A stretch of 37,639 nt of DNA from Moellerella wisconsensis ATCC 35017 (GCF_001294465.1 NZ_LGAA01000015.1:1-37639), one strand, 5' to 3'; numbered from the stretch's first letter, positions 1 through 8,075 are shown. Made by a program: numbers and translations. The notes: a model not told the origin generated them from the letters alone.

Positions 1-1
1 G

Positions 2-934
2 CGTCAGCAACTAAATGAATTTATTGCCAACAATAAAACATTGACTCAGCGTATCCAGCAGCAAATGCAGATAAATCATCAGCTTGAGGCTGATATTACA
101 GCGAAAAAACAAGCTGGAAGCAGTGATGTAGAAGAATTAGTGAGTCAACTAACTAAAGCTAAACATACTATTAATTTATTGAATCAGGAAAAAGATCAAC
201 TTAAAGCAGTGAATACGCAGTTTGTGGCTCAAAGTGCGGCAATAGAGTTATTAAAGCAGCAGATTGATGAAAAAAAACAAGCAAATAAATTGTTTGAGCA
301 ACAGCTAACTGCTGCGAAACAAGATATTAATAAATTAAATCTTGAACTTCAAAAACAAAAATCATTAGTTGATGGTTCAATTCAAACATCTCAATTTGAT
401 AGCTTGAAATCTCAATTAGCAGCATTGAAATTAGAAAATGAACAGCTTAAGAAAGGTACTGCCGTTCAGTCAGGTACTCAATCAGTACCTAAAGTTAGTT
501 TAAATTCTACATTACCGACAGCGACTAAGCCGATTGATAATACTGTTAGTGAACAAAATAAAAAGAAAAATCAGAAAATAATTGCTAGTCTGATAAAAGA
601 TAAATATAACAAATTAGATGCAAACACATATTTTAAAATATTGCAGAAAGGAACAGCGATAAAAAATATAGATAATAAACAAATTAGTTTTATTATGCGT
701 GAGCAGTTGACTGATGGGACTGTAACTGTGTTATATAAGGAAGATAACCCGGTGGTATTACCTTATAAAGAATTACCTATACCGCTAAATAGCTTTATAC
801 AAAAAGCCGGTGTTGGTGGTGTCGTTAAAGTGTATATCAAACCAGAAGGTGGATACGGTATTAATGGTATTCCTGGGCAGATAGCACCGAACTCGATGTC
901 GATAATTGATTTAAAAGTATTAAAAGTAGAATAG
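2..934 (+). CDS. Coiled-coil protein with C-terminal FKBP-like domain (5' end outside window)
   Basis: The reading frame is already open at base 2, so the first internal start (TTG at 41) is not the real one and the gene begins upstream of the window. Residues from the window edge to about 150 are a Lys/Gln/Leu-rich heptad-type coiled coil (repeats such as EKDQLKAVNTQF and KLENEQLKK). The last ~90 residues resemble an FKBP-type peptidyl-prolyl isomerase: LTDGT, then VKVYIKPEGGYGINGIPG, then IAPNSMSIIDLKVL, matching the usual PPELAYG...PPNSTLVFDVEL end. The FDSS-type loop and the conserved Trp of the active site are not recognisable, so isomerase activity is doubtful and a binding or scaffold role is more likely. 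A hairpin terminator follows. Mip/FkpA-like proteins are periplasmic, but location cannot be judged without the N-terminus. Confidence 0.6.
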   Translation, partial: RQQLNEFIANNKTLTQRIQQQMQINHQLEADITAKKQAGSSDVEELVSQLTKAKHTINLLNQEKDQLKAVNTQFVAQSAAIELLKQQIDEKKQANKLFEQQLTAAKQDINKLNLELQKQKSLVDGSIQTSQFDSLKSQLAALKLENEQLKKGTAVQSGTQSVPKVSLNSTLPTATKPIDNTVSEQNKKKNQKIIASLIKDKYNKLDANTYFKILQKGTAIKNIDNKQISFIMREQLTDGTVTVLYKEDNPVVLPYKELPIPLNSFIQKAGVGGVVKVYIKPEGGYGINGIPGQIAPNSMSIIDLKVLKVE

Positions 935-958
935 TGAAGAAATTATATTGATAATTGC

Positions 959-990
959 AAAGCCGGTTAATATGACTGGCTTTTTTATTG
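959..990 (+). terminator. Rho-independent terminator after the FKBP-like gene
   Basis: Stem AAAGCCGGT / ACTGGCTTT (one G-U type pair) with a 7-nt loop, followed by a run of six T. It sits 25 bases after the stop codon. Confidence 0.75.
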
Positions 991-1079
991 TTATCTATAA
1001 ATTATATTTTAATTAATAGAGTAAAATTAACGCTAAGGTCAGGTATATATCCCCTGACACTTTTAATTATTTTCACATT

Positions 1080-1811
1080 CTAGTTAGACCAAATGTAATG
1101 ATTGCTAAAAGTCTTTATTTGATGAGATGATAGCCAATTTTCTAACATTGAAAAGTCATTACTAGATCTATAGGGTTGAGATAGATATTGCCAGACCCTC
1201 TTTAGCTCCATGGGTATTTGATATGATGAATTTAAATTAATAAAATCATACTGTCTATTTATTAAGCATAGTAAATCAGCTCCATCTTGTTCAAAACGTA
1301 AGAATATAGATTCTAATTCTTGATGAATTCGTTCTTTTTTTAATGAAATAATAGATATACTTTTATTATTTACCTTATATTCCTCTAATTGACTTAATAT
1401 ACAATATTGTTTTTCTTCTGTACTAATTATAATGTATTGTTTGATTAAGTCAGTTAGCTTTGGATATTTGGTATTAATAAACCAATTTATGATAGGAATT
1501 AAAAAATAGTTTATAAATAAATTTTTATCAGATAAATCAATGTCGTTGATTAGTAGTTGTTTAAAATCTGAAGTATGAGATATTATTTGATGTAACTCTG
1601 ATTTTGTAAAAGGATATTTTATTCTATTTTGGTAAAAGTCGGAATGAATAAATAAATCATATTTATGACGGCCAAATATTCGTTTTAATAAATTTAATTG
1701 CTGTATATGTATTTTTGTTTCTATATTAGATAATGATATTTGATAGTTTAGGTTTTCTTTATTGTTGAAATTTGATGTGTATTCATTTAGTAATTTTATA
1801 ATATTATTCAT
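1080..1811 (-). CDS. exsD: ExsD-like anti-activator of type III secretion
   Basis: A 243-residue soluble protein encoded directly downstream of the ExsA-like gene. I recognise ExsD by pattern: near residue 35 IHIQQLNLLKRIFGRH corresponds to ISARQLALLQRMLPR of Pseudomonas ExsD; FYQNRIKYPFTKSELHQII follows in the place of WLQQRLARG...EEVRQIL; mid-protein FLIPIINWF parallels VLLPVYGWW; and the C-terminus IPMELKRVWQYL...LENWLSSHQI...HYIWSN parallels IPEVLECLWQPL...VQAWLHERN...HFYWQS. In Pseudomonas, ExsD binds ExsA and blocks its activation of type III genes until ExsC titrates it. AAAGGC lies 8 bases before ATG 1811. The gene is very AT-rich. Neither exsC, exsE nor any secretion-apparatus gene is in the window. 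The family call rests on remembered sequence, so a profile search should confirm it. Confidence 0.75.
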   Translation of the reverse strand: MNNIIKLLNEYTSNFNNKENLNYQISLSNIETKIHIQQLNLLKRIFGRHKYDLFIHSDFYQNRIKYPFTKSELHQIISHTSDFKQLLINDIDLSDKNLFINYFLIPIINWFINTKYPKLTDLIKQYIIISTEEKQYCILSQLEEYKVNNKSISIISLKKERIHQELESIFLRFEQDGADLLCLINRQYDFINLNSSYQIPMELKRVWQYLSQPYRSSNDFSMLENWLSSHQIKTFSNHYIWSN

Positions 1812-1824
1812 TTACCATGCCTTT

Positions 1825-1869
1825 CTGTCAGTGATAGCAATCTGTCTTATGCTATTTTATAACTGACAG
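1825..1869 (-). promoter_or_regulatory. Nested hairpin between exsA and exsD
   Basis: Two nested inverted repeats, CTGTCAG/CTGACAG (1825-1831, 1863-1869) and ATAGCA/TGCTAT (1834-1839, 1850-1855), lie in the 99-base gap between the two genes. There is no T-run on the minus strand, so it looks more like an RNA processing or attenuation structure than a strong terminator. Confidence 0.45.
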
Positions 1870-1910
1870 GGCATTTTAAATATTATTTTTCTGATAATAT
1901 TTTATCAATT

Positions 1911-2729
1911 TTAGTCGCTAGTGTTCCTGGATCGGCTAGGAGTATATCCAAATCGTTTACGGTAACTTTGAGTAAAATAAGATTGACTTGAAAATCCAGC
2001 TTCCATCGATATCTCAACGATACTCATATCTGTATTGATTAGTAATTGGTGAGCATACATAATTCTTTTCTCACTAATCCAAGCTCTTGGTGATGTAGCA
2101 TAAACTGAGTTAAATAATTCTTTAAATGTGGTTAAACCCATTCCAAATTCTTTAGAAAATTCATTGAGTTTCCATTCTTTTAAATAATTATTTTCCATGA
2201 ATATTTGTAATCTTTCAGCTTGTCTATTACTTAATTGGCGTAAATTAGACATCAATTCAGAGCCTTTATCACTATAAGATAATAATAACATTAGTTCAGA
2301 TAGTCGTAAATTGATTAGTGCCTCAGGGCAATCATGAGTCAAAAAAGAAAGTAAACTATGACAAGTTTCTAATAATAATGGTGTATTAGTGAATTTTATC
2401 ACATCACTTAGACTTTCATCGCAGCGTTTAATTTCGCTTAATATATCGCCATATTTATTTAAGTAATCACGTAAGAAATTATCATTTAATGGGATCCAGA
2501 GTAATTCACTTTCTTTTTCTTTACTTTGCAGTGCATAAGTTCCTTGTTTTAGATAAATAATATCATTTTCATTAACTTGAGTGGTTGATGCGGGCGCCTG
2601 CCAAATTATTGAACCTTTAGTAACTATTAGTAGCCCCTTGGAGCTCTTATTGATAATCGCGTGGTTATTAGTTTCATAGAAGTGTAATTTACTAATATAG
2701 TTATCATTCTTATCATCATTTATTTTCAT
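1911..2729 (-). CDS. exsA: ExsA/LcrF-type AraC-family activator of type III secretion
   Basis: AraC-family regulator of 272 residues. The N-terminal ~165 residues form a cupin-like regulatory domain (SKGLLIVTKGSIIWQAPAST) and the last ~100 carry two helix-turn-helix units. The stretches FGMGLTTFKELFNSVY, SPRAWISEKRIMYAHQLL and EAGFSSQSYFTQSYRKRFG are close to word-for-word the DNA-binding region of ExsA (Pseudomonas) and LcrF/VirF (Yersinia), the master activators of Ysc/Psc-type secretion. In that family the N-domain binds ExsD or mediates self-association, and the C-domain binds A-rich/TGnnA promoter sites. ATG 2729 is preferred over ATG 2735 because GTGAG lies about 6 bases upstream of 2729 but abuts 2735. 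An ExsD-like gene follows in the same direction. No secretion genes are visible nearby, so the targets must be elsewhere or lost. Confidence 0.85.
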   Translation of the reverse strand: MKINDDKNDNYISKLHFYETNNHAIINKSSKGLLIVTKGSIIWQAPASTTQVNENDIIYLKQGTYALQSKEKESELLWIPLNDNFLRDYLNKYGDILSEIKRCDESLSDVIKFTNTPLLLETCHSLLSFLTHDCPEALINLRLSELMLLLSYSDKGSELMSNLRQLSNRQAERLQIFMENNYLKEWKLNEFSKEFGMGLTTFKELFNSVYATSPRAWISEKRIMYAHQLLINTDMSIVEISMEAGFSSQSYFTQSYRKRFGYTPSRSRNTSD

Positions 2730-2735
2730 AAACAT

Positions 2736-3676
2736 CTCACATATAGTTTTTTGATAAAAAAAGCATAATGTTTTCAGTAAACACTATGTAACGCATTGGC
2801 TAGACCATGCTTTAATTATTGATATCGGCAATGTGAGAAAATTATATAGAGTGTTTTTTTTTGTGTCATAAAATAATTCAAAGTATTAGCAAATGTTTCT
2901 AGATGTATAAAATGCGAGTTATTTAGCTATTTGAATCGTTTTTTACGAGTTGTTTTTTGTTATTTACTATCAATATTAGCTTATATGGGTATTTTATTAA
3001 CTATAAGGTTTTTTTTTGTTCTATTTTGATACAGCTATAAACATAAAATAAAAAATTTTTATCTATATACAAATTAAATAAACCATAAAATCAATTAACT
3101 AATCGTAATTGAACTACTAATAGGGTTTAATTTACGATCTATTAGTTCGTAATAAATACAATAGTTAATATAAAGTAAACTATTCAGTTATTTATTATAT
3201 CTTAATATTTTAAAATAAATCCTATCGATTGATTTATTTGATTAAACTCTTTGTTTAAACGTAATTTTGAAACAAAAATATTATTTAAATACTGTAGTCT
3301 AAAAAAATATAATAACTAAACTCTTATATCAATAAGTTAATCTTATGATTTAATCGGGGTTTTATTATTTTAATGCTGATATTTAAGGTTTTTAGTATAG
3401 TTGATGATGTTATTAATAAATTAATTTAATTAATTATTTGGTTAAGGTAATAATAACTGATTTATTTTTATGTAAATTTATTACATTTTAACCGTGTCTG
3501 CATAGTTAACTGATTCTAATGTGTATTTTTGCAAAGACTAGAATAAAAATGTGGATATTAGATGATTTTTTGATATGAGAGGCAGAGAAACCGATAAATT
3601 ATACTGTTTATTGCCTTATCAAGTATTTGAAGTTACTGCTATTATTTTAATTAAGCTAAACAATAAATGTAATTAG
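2736..3676. other. AT-rich gene-free stretch upstream of exsA and the bactofilin gene
   Basis: About 940 bases with no convincing reading frame. It must hold the exsA promoter (minus) and the bactofilin promoter (plus). I looked for an ExsA-type site (A-tract, then TGnnA) near 2780-2880 and saw only suggestive A/T runs. No repeat or RNA gene was recognised. Confidence 0.5.
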
Positions 3677-3766
3677 GTAATTATTATTAATAAACATAAA
3701 AATTTATACTTATGGTTTTTATGGGGAGGATGGTTTTTTATTCTAACTTTCTTTATCCCATTTACG

Positions 3767-4333
3767 ATGATGTGTATCTTTTTTATCATTTTATTCGTTG
3801 GAGGAGTATTCATTCCTCTTTTAAGACAGAAGGTTATAAATTTAATGTTAGGTAGAAAAAATCAAGTCGCCGTAAAGCCTATTGAGGATATAATAATAGA
3901 GCCTAAAAAAATTACTGATAGCGTCAAGTTAATTACTGTAATTGCCAAAGATAGTCATTTTGAAGGTACACTACGAGTCAAGGGTGATATAAAAATTTGG
4001 GGATGCTTTAAAGGGAATCTTTATGTTACAGGAGGTATTGCCCAAGTTATGAAAGGAGGCGGAATGGAAGGAGAAATAGAAGCTGAAAATGTAACTATCA
4101 ATGGTAAAGTTCAAGGTAAATGCAGTTGTATCAATCTTGAAATCCAAGATGAAGGTGAGTTATCTGGTACTTGCTGTTGTGAAAATATATCTATTAGTAA
4201 AGGAGGTAAATTTTTAGGTCAATCAGAAATTCTCGATGAAAAAATGAAAAAGAAATTATCTGTTATCAAAGATAATGCAGAAGGAAAATTGGTAAAGGTA
4301 GAAAAGAAAGATAGCTTAGTTAATGATAAATAA
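3767..4333 (+). CDS. Bactofilin-family (CcmA-like) membrane-anchored cytoskeletal protein
   Basis: Residues 1-25 are a hydrophobic anchor (CIFFIILFVGGVFIPLL). Residues ~60-155 are a bactofilin beta-helix with the typical short Gly-spaced repeats (VIAKDSHFEGTLRVKGDI, GEIEAENVTINGKVQGK, LEIQDEGELSG, ENISISKGGKFLG). Bactofilins polymerise without nucleotide and influence cell shape; in Proteus the family member CcmA controls curvature. The tail (160-188) is Lys-rich and polar. The first ATG (3767) has no ribosome binding site and no room for one. In the same frame, an open hydrophobic stretch runs upstream to 3677 (LYLWFLWGGWFFILTFFIPF) without any ATG, GTG or TTG, while AGG at 3675 sits just before a row of ATT codons. 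The real start may therefore be a rare AUU near 3680-3686, or a lost start codon. Two adjacent Cys clusters (CSC, CCC) are unusual. Confidence 0.85.
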   Translation: MMCIFFIILFVGGVFIPLLRQKVINLMLGRKNQVAVKPIEDIIIEPKKITDSVKLITVIAKDSHFEGTLRVKGDIKIWGCFKGNLYVTGGIAQVMKGGGMEGEIEAENVTINGKVQGKCSCINLEIQDEGELSGTCCCENISISKGGKFLGQSEILDEKMKKKLSVIKDNAEGKLVKVEKKDSLVNDK

Positions 4334-4364
4334 TCATCATTATATAGCTAAGTTAAAATAATTT

Positions 4365-4712
4365 TTATTTATTATTATTTTTTCTTCTTATTGGTAATTC
4401 GGGTACGGGTTTTTTATCATCAATTAAGTGCTTGATGGCTAGTGTTGGATGAAAAATAATCATTCTTGGCCCAGACCAACGCATAATACGTTTCATTTGT
4501 TCGCGCATTTTTGGTTGATAGCAATGAACAGGGCATTGTTTACAGGCTGGTTTATTTTCACCATAGCGGCACTTCTCTAGTCGTTTAACTGCGTATGTGT
4601 AGAGATCCTGATATAAATTAGGTTGTTCTATAGGCGCGGGATATGATTTTTCATACAGCTTAATCATTTTATTGATTGTTTTTATTTCCCGTTGAATCCG
4701 TTTTCCTCTCAT
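4365..4712 (-). CDS. ygbA: YgbA-family protein (nitrous-oxide-stimulated promoter family)
   Basis: 115 residues from the chosen start. Near-diagnostic segments of E. coli YgbA are RIQREIKTINKMIKLYE, YAVKRLEKCRYGENKPACKQ, CPVHCYQPKMREQMKRIMRW and HLIDDKKPVPELP. The spacing C-x8-C-x2-C-x3-C suggests metal or Fe-S binding, but no function is proven. In E. coli the gene belongs to the NsrR nitric-oxide regulon and contributes to recovery from nitrosative stress. A longer frame starts at 4727, but GGAGG lies inside that extension about 8 bases before ATG 4712, which fixes the start. A near-perfect palindrome 24 bases upstream looks like its NsrR site. It converges with the bactofilin gene. Confidence 0.9.
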   Translation of the reverse strand: MRGKRIQREIKTINKMIKLYEKSYPAPIEQPNLYQDLYTYAVKRLEKCRYGENKPACKQCPVHCYQPKMREQMKRIMRWSGPRMIIFHPTLAIKHLIDDKKPVPELPIRRKNNNK

Positions 4713-4735
4713 TGAATATTCCTCCATTAGTTAAT

Positions 4736-4752
4736 GGTGTATTTAATATACC
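4736..4752 (-). promoter_or_regulatory. Candidate NsrR operator of ygbA
   Basis: GGTGTATTTAATATACC is a 17-bp palindrome with one mismatched pair. It resembles the NsrR consensus half-site (GATGYATTT) repeated head to head. It lies 24-40 bases upstream of ygbA, which is an NsrR target in E. coli. No nsrR gene is in the window. Confidence 0.55.
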
Positions 4753-4819
4753 TGTTATTAATGTAAGAATAAAGCTAGATAATGTGATGATATTTAATGA
4801 GATCGTGAAATGTCACAAT

Positions 4820-4853
4820 GAATGGCATAATGATTCAATAAGTTATGCCATTC
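4820..4853. terminator. Inverted repeat between ydcH and ygbA
   Basis: Perfect 11-bp arms GAATGGCATAA / TTATGCCATTC with a 12-nt loop, 44 bases past the ydcH stop. The position fits termination of ydcH, but a T-run is lacking on the minus strand, so function is uncertain. Confidence 0.45.
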
Positions 4854-4896
4854 ATATAAAAATTAAATAGCTTAAAGTTTGTTAAGTTAACTTAAG

Positions 4897-5118
4897 TTAT
4901 TTTAAATATTGTGCCTGTTGTATTATTTTTTGCATTTCATCTTTTAGATGAAGCTTTTCTTTTTTTAATTTAACTAGTTGTAGGTTATAACCAGCTCCAG
5001 ACGGACCTTCAAGTCCCCTTATTTGTTTGTCTAGCTGATCATGTTTTTCATATAAAGACTGAAATCGAGGGTGAGCTGCTTTAAGTTCTGAAACTAAATT
5101 ATCATTTGTAGAATACAT
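4897..5118 (-). CDS. ydcH: YdcH-family (DUF465) small helical protein
   Basis: 73 residues, all-helical and charged. HPRFQSLYEKHDQLDKQI, then GPSGAGYN, then LKKEKLHLKDEMQKIIQQ align by eye with E. coli YdcH (NPRFMSLFDKHNKLDHEI ... GYNAEVVRMKKQKLQLKDEM). The function is unknown; the family forms short coiled-coil hairpins. AGGAGG precedes the ATG with good spacing. The gene appears to stand alone. Confidence 0.9.
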   Translation of the reverse strand: MYSTNDNLVSELKAAHPRFQSLYEKHDQLDKQIRGLEGPSGAGYNLQLVKLKKEKLHLKDEMQKIIQQAQYLK

Positions 5119-5450
5119 ATTCGTACCTCCTAAGAAATATTAAGCCTCAAACTCATTATAACAGTAGAACATTTTATCGCCTTATTTTTGTCTATTTTTT
5201 ACACATATTTTGATAGGTTTAATTAAAATGACAAAATGATAAATTTAACTGTTTGAAATCTAAGTTTAAATTTTTTGTGTTTTTCTATAGTAAGTAAAGT
5301 TAGTTTAATTATTAGGATGATATATTCATGTGGTAAGCTTAATTGCAAGTAATTAAGATTATGTTGAGTTAAAAAGGATTGAACTTAGTCTATGATTACG
5401 GCCTCTAAAGGAGAGTTATATATTCTTTTATTAAGCAATAGGATGAAATA
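5119..5450. other. Intergenic region between ydcH and eco
   Basis: Divergent promoter region of about 330 bases. It contains the inverted repeat CTTAATT/AATTAAG (5338-5357, 6-nt spacer) upstream of eco. No gene seen. Confidence 0.4.
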
Positions 5451-5930
5451 ATGAAAAAAACGATTTTTCCACTCATGGCTGCTGTTTTAGTTTCTTCTTG
5501 TGCTATAGCTGAAAACCAATTAGAAAAGATTGCGCCTTATCCTAAAGCTGAAGCTGGAATGACACGCCATGTGATTGAATTACAACCAAAATCTAATGAA
5601 AATGATTATATGGTTGAATTAGTTATAGGTAAGACACTTAAAGTAGATTGTAATAAACAATGGTTTATGGGCGAATTAGATAAAAAAGAGCTACAGGGTT
5701 GGGGATATAATTACTATCAACTCGAAGAAGTTAAAGGCCCAGCTTCTACAATGATGGGTTGTGGTGACCAGGCTCCAAAAGAAAGCTTTGTAACTACTAA
5801 TTTAGGTGATGAAGCTTTTGTTCGTTATAACAGTAAGTTACCAATTGTGGTTTATGCGCCAAAAGATATGGATGTTAAATATCGCGTATGGTCAGCAGAA
5901 GATAGTTTATCTACTTCAGTCCAAAAATAA
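5451..5930 (+). CDS. eco: Ecotin, periplasmic serine protease inhibitor
   Basis: 159 residues. Residues 1-20 are a Sec signal peptide (KKTIFPLMAAVLVSSCAIA, cleaved before E21). The mature part matches ecotin throughout: LEKIAPYPKAEAGM, VELVIGKTLKVDCN, GWGYNYY, STMMGC, RYNSKLPIVVYAPKDMDVKY. The reactive-site loop carries the canonical Met-Met (M101/M102), so it should inhibit trypsin-, chymotrypsin- and elastase-type enzymes as a dimer. The disulfide pair C67/C104 is present. Ecotin protects bacteria against host or gut proteases and neutrophil elastase. AGGATG stands before the ATG, and a strong hairpin terminator follows. Confidence 0.96.
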   Translation: MKKTIFPLMAAVLVSSCAIAENQLEKIAPYPKAEAGMTRHVIELQPKSNENDYMVELVIGKTLKVDCNKQWFMGELDKKELQGWGYNYYQLEEVKGPASTMMGCGDQAPKESFVTTNLGDEAFVRYNSKLPIVVYAPKDMDVKYRVWSAEDSLSTSVQK

Positions 5931-5949
5931 TCCTGAATAAATAATATAG

Positions 5950-6000
5950 GCTCTGGTTAACGTGATTAATTTTAATCAACGTAATACCAGAGCTTTTATG
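5950..6000 (+). terminator. Terminator after eco
   Basis: GCTCTGGT / ACCAGAGC outer stem (5950-5957, 5986-5993) enclosing an inner ACGT..ATTAAT/ATTAA..ACGT pairing, followed by TTTTAT. Confidence 0.75.
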
Positions 6001-6064
6001 CTCAATTCCAGTTAATCAACCTAATTGTTAATTTATGGATATAGTATTTTTTTATTATTGTGAA

Positions 6065-6502
6065 CTATCTGATAACTAATACTGAGGTATTAGCATGACG
6101 TACAATAGTAGACGCTGTTGAGCCCAATAAATAAGTTGTTGTACTTGGATGATGAGATCCAATAACGATTAAGTCAGCATTGATATCAGTGGCATAACTT
6201 AAAATTTCATCTTTTGCAGAACCAATACCAATATTACAAACAATTCGCTCATCTGGAATATTAACATTCTTAATAATATCTTCTAAGGCACGAAATGCCA
6301 ATTTAGAACGCTCAGCTGAATCTTTTTGACTTTCAGGCAAAATAGCCACTTCAATACCGAAAAATAACTCGACGCTAGGTATCACCGATAAAAAATGAAT
6401 TTTAGGTGAGCCTAATTTAGCCAACTGCTCGACATGTTTGATAATTTCTGGATTCAAATCATCTTCAAGAAGATCAATAGGAACTAAAATTGTTTTATAC
6501 AT
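6065..6502 (-). CDS. uspF: Universal stress protein, UspF type
   Basis: 145 residues from MYKTILVPIDL. It is a single Usp domain with the ATP-binding end VIGSHHPSTTTYLLGSTAS and VRHANTSVLVIR, almost identical in pattern to E. coli UspF/UspG-type proteins (GSHRPDITTYLLGSNA). UspF proteins are cytoplasmic nucleotide-binding dimers linked to stress survival and adhesion. The frame extends 11 codons further upstream to 6535, but GAGG five bases before ATG 6502 decides the start. The gene is alone, facing eco tail to tail. Confidence 0.9.
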   Translation of the reverse strand: MYKTILVPIDLLEDDLNPEIIKHVEQLAKLGSPKIHFLSVIPSVELFFGIEVAILPESQKDSAERSKLAFRALEDIIKNVNIPDERIVCNIGIGSAKDEILSYATDINADLIVIGSHHPSTTTYLLGSTASTIVRHANTSVLVIR

Positions 6503-6974
6503 AAAGGCCTCGTCTGCTGTTTTTATTACGATCAATTATAGCAAATTTAATTAGTTATATTGTGAATAGTCACAAAAACTTATCAGATAAAATGTAACAT
6601 ATTTCTTATTTCAATTAATATAGTCTTAATAAGATTATAAATTAATTTTATATGTGGTTTATTTCATAATTGATTTTTAAATACATTCAAGCCCAGTTAG
6701 TGATATTAAAATCAGTGAGTTATGCTAGAACCATATTAAAGTTAATGTACTGAATATTCAGCGATCTCATAGCGCTTGAGAAGTTTTTTATCTGTCGCAT
6801 AGTTATATTAGGCTATTTTATTGTGTAATAAAAATTTAGCTAATTATATAAATGAAGACTTTTAGTTATCATTATGGCAATATCTTTGGTCCTAAATAAA
6901 GTTGTTTAATTTATTGATTTATAAATACAATTTTAAATGATAATGATTTAAATTTACTAGATAGAATATAAATT
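6503..6974. other. Intergenic region between uspF and the CDF gene
   Basis: About 470 AT-rich bases between divergent genes. No gene, RNA or clear operator was recognised. Confidence 0.4.
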
Positions 6975-7907
6975 ATGCATAAACATAACACGTCAAATGA
7001 ATTAGTTAAGGATAACGCTTCATTACAAACTGAAAAATTCCAAGCGGCAAAGAAAAGTACCTTGGTTAGTATTGCTGTCAATTTAGTTTTATCCTTATGG
7101 CAGATCATTATTGGTATTTTTTCTCATTCACAAGGACTAATTGCTGATGGTATTCATACACTATCTGATCTAGTTGCTGATTTTGTTGTATTAATTGCGA
7201 ATAAGAAAAGTCATAAGAAACCCGATGAAGATCATCCTTATGGACATTTTCGCTATGAAAATGGAGCGTCATTGATTCTGGGGATTATTTTATCGATTGT
7301 GGGTATTGGCATGATTTGGTCTGCGGTACAAAAAATCATCGCTCCAGAATTGATCCCCGAAGTCCATAGTATTGCTTTGGTTGCTGCGCTAAGTGCTTTA
7401 ATTGCCAAGGAAACATTATTTCGTTATATGCTAAATGTGGCGAAAAAAGTTAATTCAAGCATGTTGGTGGCCAATGCATGGCATGCACGTTCTGATGCGG
7501 CATCTTCATTGGTAGTTGCGATTGGTATTATTGGTAGTTTATGTGGTTTTAAAATATTCGATCCAATAGCTGCGTTGATCGTAGGAACATTTGTTGGCCG
7601 TATGGGATACACTTTTACTTATCAATCTATGCAAGATTTGATGGATAAAGGTGCTAATGAAGAGACATTAGTTGAAATTCGCCAGATCCTTGAAGAAACC
7701 TCTGAAATTAAAGGATTTCATGATTTAAAAACTCGTAAATCGGGTGATTATTATTTGGTTGATGTACATTTAGAGGTTGATGGTACACTTAGTATTCAGT
7801 GTGGACATGATATAGCCGTTAATGTGAGAGATCGTTTATTAGAGCACCCACAAATTTTGAATGTTATGACGCATTTAGATCCTTACGATGAAAATTGTAA
7901 ACATTGA
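6975..7907 (+). CDS. Cation diffusion facilitator (zinc-type metal efflux)
   Basis: 310 residues: a polar N-terminal tail (1-28), six membrane helices (about 30-215) and a C-terminal cytoplasmic domain (220-310). The transport site is visible as H61-x3-D65 in TM2 (DGIHTLSD) and H170-x3-D174 in TM5 (HARSD). The His at the first position is the ZitB-like, zinc-selective arrangement, unlike FieF, which has Asp there. The loop HPYGHFRYE is the usual CDF binuclear-site motif. It acts as a proton antiporter in the inner membrane. No obvious Shine-Dalgarno precedes ATG 6975, so the exact start is unsure. A terminator follows. Confidence 0.88.
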   Translation: MHKHNTSNELVKDNASLQTEKFQAAKKSTLVSIAVNLVLSLWQIIIGIFSHSQGLIADGIHTLSDLVADFVVLIANKKSHKKPDEDHPYGHFRYENGASLILGIILSIVGIGMIWSAVQKIIAPELIPEVHSIALVAALSALIAKETLFRYMLNVAKKVNSSMLVANAWHARSDAASSLVVAIGIIGSLCGFKIFDPIAALIVGTFVGRMGYTFTYQSMQDLMDKGANEETLVEIRQILEETSEIKGFHDLKTRKSGDYYLVDVHLEVDGTLSIQCGHDIAVNVRDRLLEHPQILNVMTHLDPYDENCKH

Positions 7908-7957
7908 TATCTTTGTTTATTAAATCAGTTCTGTAATCAATACCCCCGCATATTTAA

Positions 7958-8010
7958 ATCGTTAGTGTGTCGTATGAGTATTAAAAGATACACCAACGAT
8001 ATTTTTTATT
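7958..8010 (+). terminator. Terminator after the CDF gene
   Basis: ATCGTT-A-GTGT-G-TC pairs with GA-T-ACAC-C-AACGAT (7958-8000), followed by ATTTTTTATT. Confidence 0.65.
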
Positions 8011-8075
8011 AGTATATTTTCTGTTTAATTATAACTCCATGAATAAAGAGATAATCAATCAATCTTTGCTGTTTA

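Noticed and set aside
2780-2880. A possible ExsA binding site upstream of exsA
   Set aside because: There are A/T runs but no clean TGnnA at the right spacing; the composition alone explains it.
4676-4870. 64-codon plus-strand frame
   Set aside because: It overlaps the ygbA start and its operator, has no ribosome binding site and is not like any known protein.
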